The translations under genes were made by a program, and so were the position numbers. A DNA stretch of 64,000 nt, from contig CADATZ010000033.1 of the NCBI GenBank assembly GCA_902791025.1, positions 17,785-81,784 of the forward strand, given 5' to 3'. The stretch comes from an uncultured Chloroflexota bacterium. GTDB lineage: Bacteria; Chloroflexota; Anaerolineae; Anaerolineales; Anaerolineaceae. The notes under the pieces are model-generated. The model saw only the letters and a program-made list of their open reading frames with translations, was not told the DNA's origin and ran no database searches. Positions within the stretch are counted from its first letter, which is position 1. The number at the start of each line of letters is the position of its first letter. Below, piece by piece: positions 61,710 through 64,000 of this stretch.

Positions 61710-62552
61710 TTAAGCCTTTTCGAATTCCGGACGCCAGGCGGCAAAGCTCTCCAGCATTTCATCCGTGCGGTTATAATAGCGTACACCCTTGTCGAGCTTT
61801 GCGATCTCAGCCATTTCATCATCGGTTAAGCGGAAGTCGAGGATGTCGAGGTTATCTTTGATGTGCGCAACATTGCGGCTGCCGGGGATCACAACAAAGC
61901 CCATCTGAGTGTGCCAGCGAAGGATCACCTGAGCCGGAGTCTTCCCATACTTTGCAGCAAGGCCTGCGAAAACCGATTCGTTCAGGAGCGATTTATCCCC
62001 ATGCCCCAGCGGATACCAGCTCATCAGTCCGATCCCGTATTTGTCCAGCGTTTTGCGCAATTCAGTTTGGGTGAAATAAGGATGAGCCTCAACCTGGATG
62101 AACTGCGGGACGATCTCCCATTTTGTTTCCAGTTCCGCGATGTATTTGCCTTCAAAGTTGGAGATACCGATCGATTTTGCTTTTCCCTCTTTGTAAGCCT
62201 TTTCCAGCTGACGATATCCGGCAAGCCAGTTCCCGGCAGGCTGGTGGATGTAAAGCAGGTCCACATACTCCACCCCCAGACGTTCCAGGGTCTCATCGAC
62301 TGCTTTCTCATTTTCGTATTCGCTCGGCCAAAGTTTGGTGGAAAGGAAGATATCTTCCCGCTTAGCGCTGCTGTCTCTCATTCCGCGGCCGACTGCCCGT
62401 TCGTTCACATAAGCGTTAGCGGTATCGATGAGAGAATAACCCATTTTCAAGGCTTCCCGCACACTGTTTTCGGCGTCTGCCGGGGAGAGCATGAAGGTTC
62501 CGATCCCGATCACCGGGCATTCTGCTTTATTGTTCAGTAAAATCGTTTCCAT
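61710..62552 (-). CDS. Aldo/keto reductase (2,5-diketogluconate-reductase type)
   Basis: The 280-residue enzyme has the complete tetrad D43 and Y48 (LIDTANAYVNE), K73 (STKLW) and H103 (LLYIHQPAGNW). Cofactor motifs are GISNFEGK, QVEAHPYFTQ and IPGSRNVAHIKDNLDI. It is likely an NADPH-dependent carbonyl reductase. A ribosome site (GAGGATAAAGAA) precedes the ATG. It begins 10 nt after the flavodoxin stop, so both are cotranscribed, followed by tetR. Confidence 0.92.
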   Translation of the reverse strand: METILLNNKAECPVIGIGTFMLSPADAENSVREALKMGYSLIDTANAYVNERAVGRGMRDSSAKREDIFLSTKLWPSEYENEKAVDETLERLGVEYVDLLYIHQPAGNWLAGYRQLEKAYKEGKAKSIGISNFEGKYIAELETKWEIVPQFIQVEAHPYFTQTELRKTLDKYGIGLMSWYPLGHGDKSLLNESVFAGLAAKYGKTPAQVILRWHTQMGFVVIPGSRNVAHIKDNLDILDFRLTDDEMAEIAKLDKGVRYYNRTDEMLESFAAWRPEFEKA

Positions 62553-62562
62553 TTCTTTATCC

Positions 62563-63084
62563 TCAAATCACCCCGTTTGATTTCAGCCACTTTTCGATCT
62601 GCGGTTTTGAACCGGCGACACTGCTCCCGCTGATGGATAAACCTTTCGCAAGGCTGGCTCCCGGGCAGGTTTTCGCGATATCGCGTTCGCTTCCGCCCAA
62701 GCCGCTGCCTTCATTCGTACAGAGCGGCAGGATGGTCTTGCCGGAAAAGTCAAATTTTTCCAGAAAAGTGAAGACAGCCATCGGCATAGTTCCCCAATAG
62801 TTCGGGTAAGCCAGGATGATCGTGTCATATTCATCGATAGATTCCGGCATAGCCACCAGCTCCGGTCTTGCCTTTGCACGCAAATCCGCTTTTGCCTCCT
62901 CGATGCAGGTCATATACGCTTTGGAATAAGGCTTCACCATCTCGATCTTGAAAACATCCGCGTTGATCAGTTCACGGATTTTTCCGACAGCCACTTCGGT
63001 GTTGCCGACTTCGATATAGCGCATGGAACCGCCGAAATAGTTTTCGTCCGCTCTTGAAAAATATGCGATCAAAGTTTTTGACAT
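62563..63084 (-). CDS. Flavodoxin
   Basis: The 173-residue protein is a paralogue of the flavodoxin at 4072: TLIAYFSRADENYFGG, VGNTEVAVGKI, LAYPNYWGTMPMAVF and CTNEGSGLGGSE. It has no signal peptide. The ribosome site AAGGAGTGAATCAAC precedes the ATG. A near-ideal promoter lies at 63138-63166 with dyad-symmetric candidate operators upstream. It leads the operon flavodoxin-aldo/keto reductase-tetR. Confidence 0.9.
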   Translation of the reverse strand: MSKTLIAYFSRADENYFGGSMRYIEVGNTEVAVGKIRELINADVFKIEMVKPYSKAYMTCIEEAKADLRAKARPELVAMPESIDEYDTIILAYPNYWGTMPMAVFTFLEKFDFSGKTILPLCTNEGSGLGGSERDIAKTCPGASLAKGLSISGSSVAGSKPQIEKWLKSNGVI

Positions 63085-63137
63085 GTTGATTCACTCCTTA
63101 ATGTTATGTAACTTCAGTTTCTTATTTTCAATTCGAT

Positions 63138-63166
63138 ATTATAGTCACCTTCACACCATAATTCAA
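63138..63166 (-). promoter_or_regulatory. Sigma-70-type promoter of the right-end redox operon
   Basis: On the minus strand, a -35 box TTGAAT (63161-63166) and a perfect -10 box TATAAT (63138-63143) are separated by 17 bp. Transcription would begin near 63130, 46 nt before the flavodoxin ATG. Confidence 0.7.
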
Positions 63167-63185
63167 TGGGCAGTATTTCGAATTT

Positions 63186-63230
63186 GGTAACATAAGCAAC
63201 CCTTTTTCAGAAATCGTTGCATATGTAACC
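63186..63230. promoter_or_regulatory. Pair of inverted 16-bp boxes upstream of the redox operon
   Basis: GGTAACATAAGCAACC (63186-63201) and CGTTGCATATGTAACC (63215-63230) are inverted copies with 13 of 16 positions matching, 13 bp apart. A half box TTATGTAAC lies at 63104-63112 in the leader. They are candidate operators, possibly for the TetR protein. Confidence 0.55.
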
Positions 63231-63256
63231 TGATTGAAATTATTACCGATACATAA

Positions 63257-63658
63257 TCAGCAATGATCATCTGCAGGAATCACTTCAAAGAGATCCGCAT
63301 CCGCAATTTCGGCGATCATCGCAGCAACAATAGCTGTATTACCTTTCTCAATCACACCGACGGAATATTGTTCCCCGGTTCGTGAGAAATAGATAACCAG
63401 TTTATTACGTCCGGTGATTTCCGTCTCAGATATCTGCTTCTGAACAGTTTCTTCCTGCGGGATTTCTACTTCAGCAGCCGGGATCAACGTCGGTTCGGAA
63501 GGAATCGTCGGTTCAGTTTCCTGCGCAGCAGTCGATTCTGCCGGTATCATAGGAACTGCAGTATAATTTTTATTGTTATTTTTCAATTTGAAGGAAAAAT
63601 CATTTTTCGAAGCAGGGCAACCAGAACTTGCAATAGGATCTGTCCCGGTTTCAATCAC
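63257..63658 (-). pseudogene. Truncated exported flavodoxin
   Basis: An open frame of 133 residues has a Thr/Pro/Glu-rich linker followed by the start of a flavodoxin domain (KLVIYFSRTGEQYSVGV, KGNTAIVAAMIAEIADADLFEV), nearly the same as the exported flavodoxin at 4599. It stops at TGA after the residues DDHC. The FMN-loop half (WWG region) is gone. The N-terminal start at 63658 lacks a signal peptide and ribosome site, so it too may be damaged. A remnant of an exported paralogue, now non-functional. Confidence 0.7.
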
Positions 63659-63862
63659 TGCAAAGGCTTATGGTAAGGATGCCTGCTGGGAAAGAGCAGG
63701 ATTGATTCGCGGATGGCTGCCTATCGGATATGCTACCCCGTAATGGTAAAATAGTGACAACAAATGAGGAAATGGACAGCAGATTGGGAAGGATCAATTA
63801 TTATATATCACCAAAACTGCTTTACGAACAAACCGGATATGTCTGGCGGGATGAACGATAGC
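63578..63862 (+). pseudogene. Degenerate plus-strand coding remnant at the window edge
   Basis: Reading the plus strand gives FEAGQPELAIGSVPVSIT and WERAGLIRGWLPIGYA. A one-base frame change near 63748 then continues with NGKIVTTNEEMDSRL and ISPKLLYEQTGYVWRDER, ending at TAG. The codon quality looks coding, but I cannot name the family, and no start or ribosome site is seen. It overlaps the antisense flavodoxin remnant, so one of the two readings may be chance. The last 140 bases (63863-64000) hold only an A/T-rich stretch. Confidence 0.35.
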
Positions 63863-64000
63863 AGTCAGATGATCTCCACACATATCATTCAATAAGTACT
63901 TTAATACTTACTAATATGAATTGAAAAATACTGTAAGTAGTATAATACATATTAAAATAGCTACGATATGATTGGATAAAGAAAACAGCAGCATGAAAAT

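Noticed and set aside
1..64000. tRNA, rRNA or riboswitch genes
   Set aside because: I looked for T-loop and anticodon-arm patterns and for long conserved leader structures and saw none that I could defend; short or divergent ones could be missed by eye.
1..64000. TGA as a sense codon throughout the genome
   Set aside because: Many genes end at TGA (for example 4588-4590 and 46768-46770) with normal C-termini, so general reassignment is excluded.

Overview
The window looks like chromosomal DNA of an anaerobic, probably gut- or sludge-associated bacterium. The best guess is Chloroflexota (Anaerolineae), with a clostridial lineage as the alternative. The case rests on lipoproteins with Thr/Pro-rich linkers carrying LysM plus M23 domains, a SpoIIE-type phosphatase, AddAB, a CD1871A-type small Cys protein, and abundant flavodoxins and aldo/keto reductases. 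No rRNA, tRNA, CRISPR array or complete transposase was found. TGA is used as an ordinary stop, for example at 4588-4590.

Layout. 1-7.6 kb: c-di-GMP and PAS signalling genes, a thioesterase, then a redox cluster (a flavodoxin-like oxidoreductase with an in-frame TGA, a LysR regulator, two flavodoxins, an aldo/keto reductase, an FMN dehydrogenase) containing two copies of a 65-bp palindromic element. 7.9-13.4 kb: an orphan sugar-binding protein with a clear promoter and operator, a large TPR-like/DUF6273 membrane protein, and a DUF1538 transporter with a PII-like protein. 13.6-24.9 kb: surface lipoproteins (deacetylase-like, two LysM-M23), a HIT hydrolase, an LRR protein, a phosphatase, a coiled-coil protein and lspA-rluD. 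25-38 kb: htpG, a Ser/Thr kinase, a double-parvulin lipoprotein broken by a frameshift, tsaD, an M24 peptidase and a hybrid histidine kinase. 38-47.4 kb: deoB, dus, a YcgN-like protein, a glycosyltransferase, a sensor with an EAL domain, a CPBP protease wrecked by a mobile element, and a YigZ-like protein. 47.5-54 kb: addB-addA. 54.4-60.5 kb: a CD1871A-type protein with a 4Fe-4S membrane protein, an ABCG-like transporter and a secreted lipase. 60.7-64 kb: a second redox cluster (flavodoxin, aldo/keto reductase, TetR) with decayed paralogues on both sides.

Non-coding structure is the most distinctive part. Seven copies of a 101-111 bp element share 12-bp terminal inverted repeats (GTAACTATTCAG) around an internal hairpin. 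One copy has a perfect 8-bp target duplication inside a gene start, so these are non-autonomous mobile elements (MITEs). GTAA ends with 8-bp duplications suggest IS66-type mobilisation. A second, unrelated class consists of intergenic arrays of degenerate TAG-type words followed by their complements, forming very large imperfect inverted repeats. Four genes have a TATAAT box 6-8 nt before the ATG and no Shine-Dalgarno, which suggests leaderless mRNAs.

Functionally, the two redox clusters at the ends carry the same kinds of genes (flavodoxin, secreted flavodoxin, aldo/keto reductase, one-component regulator), which suggests duplicated, differently regulated flavin/NAD(P)H redox modules. The middle is mostly housekeeping and cell-envelope functions.
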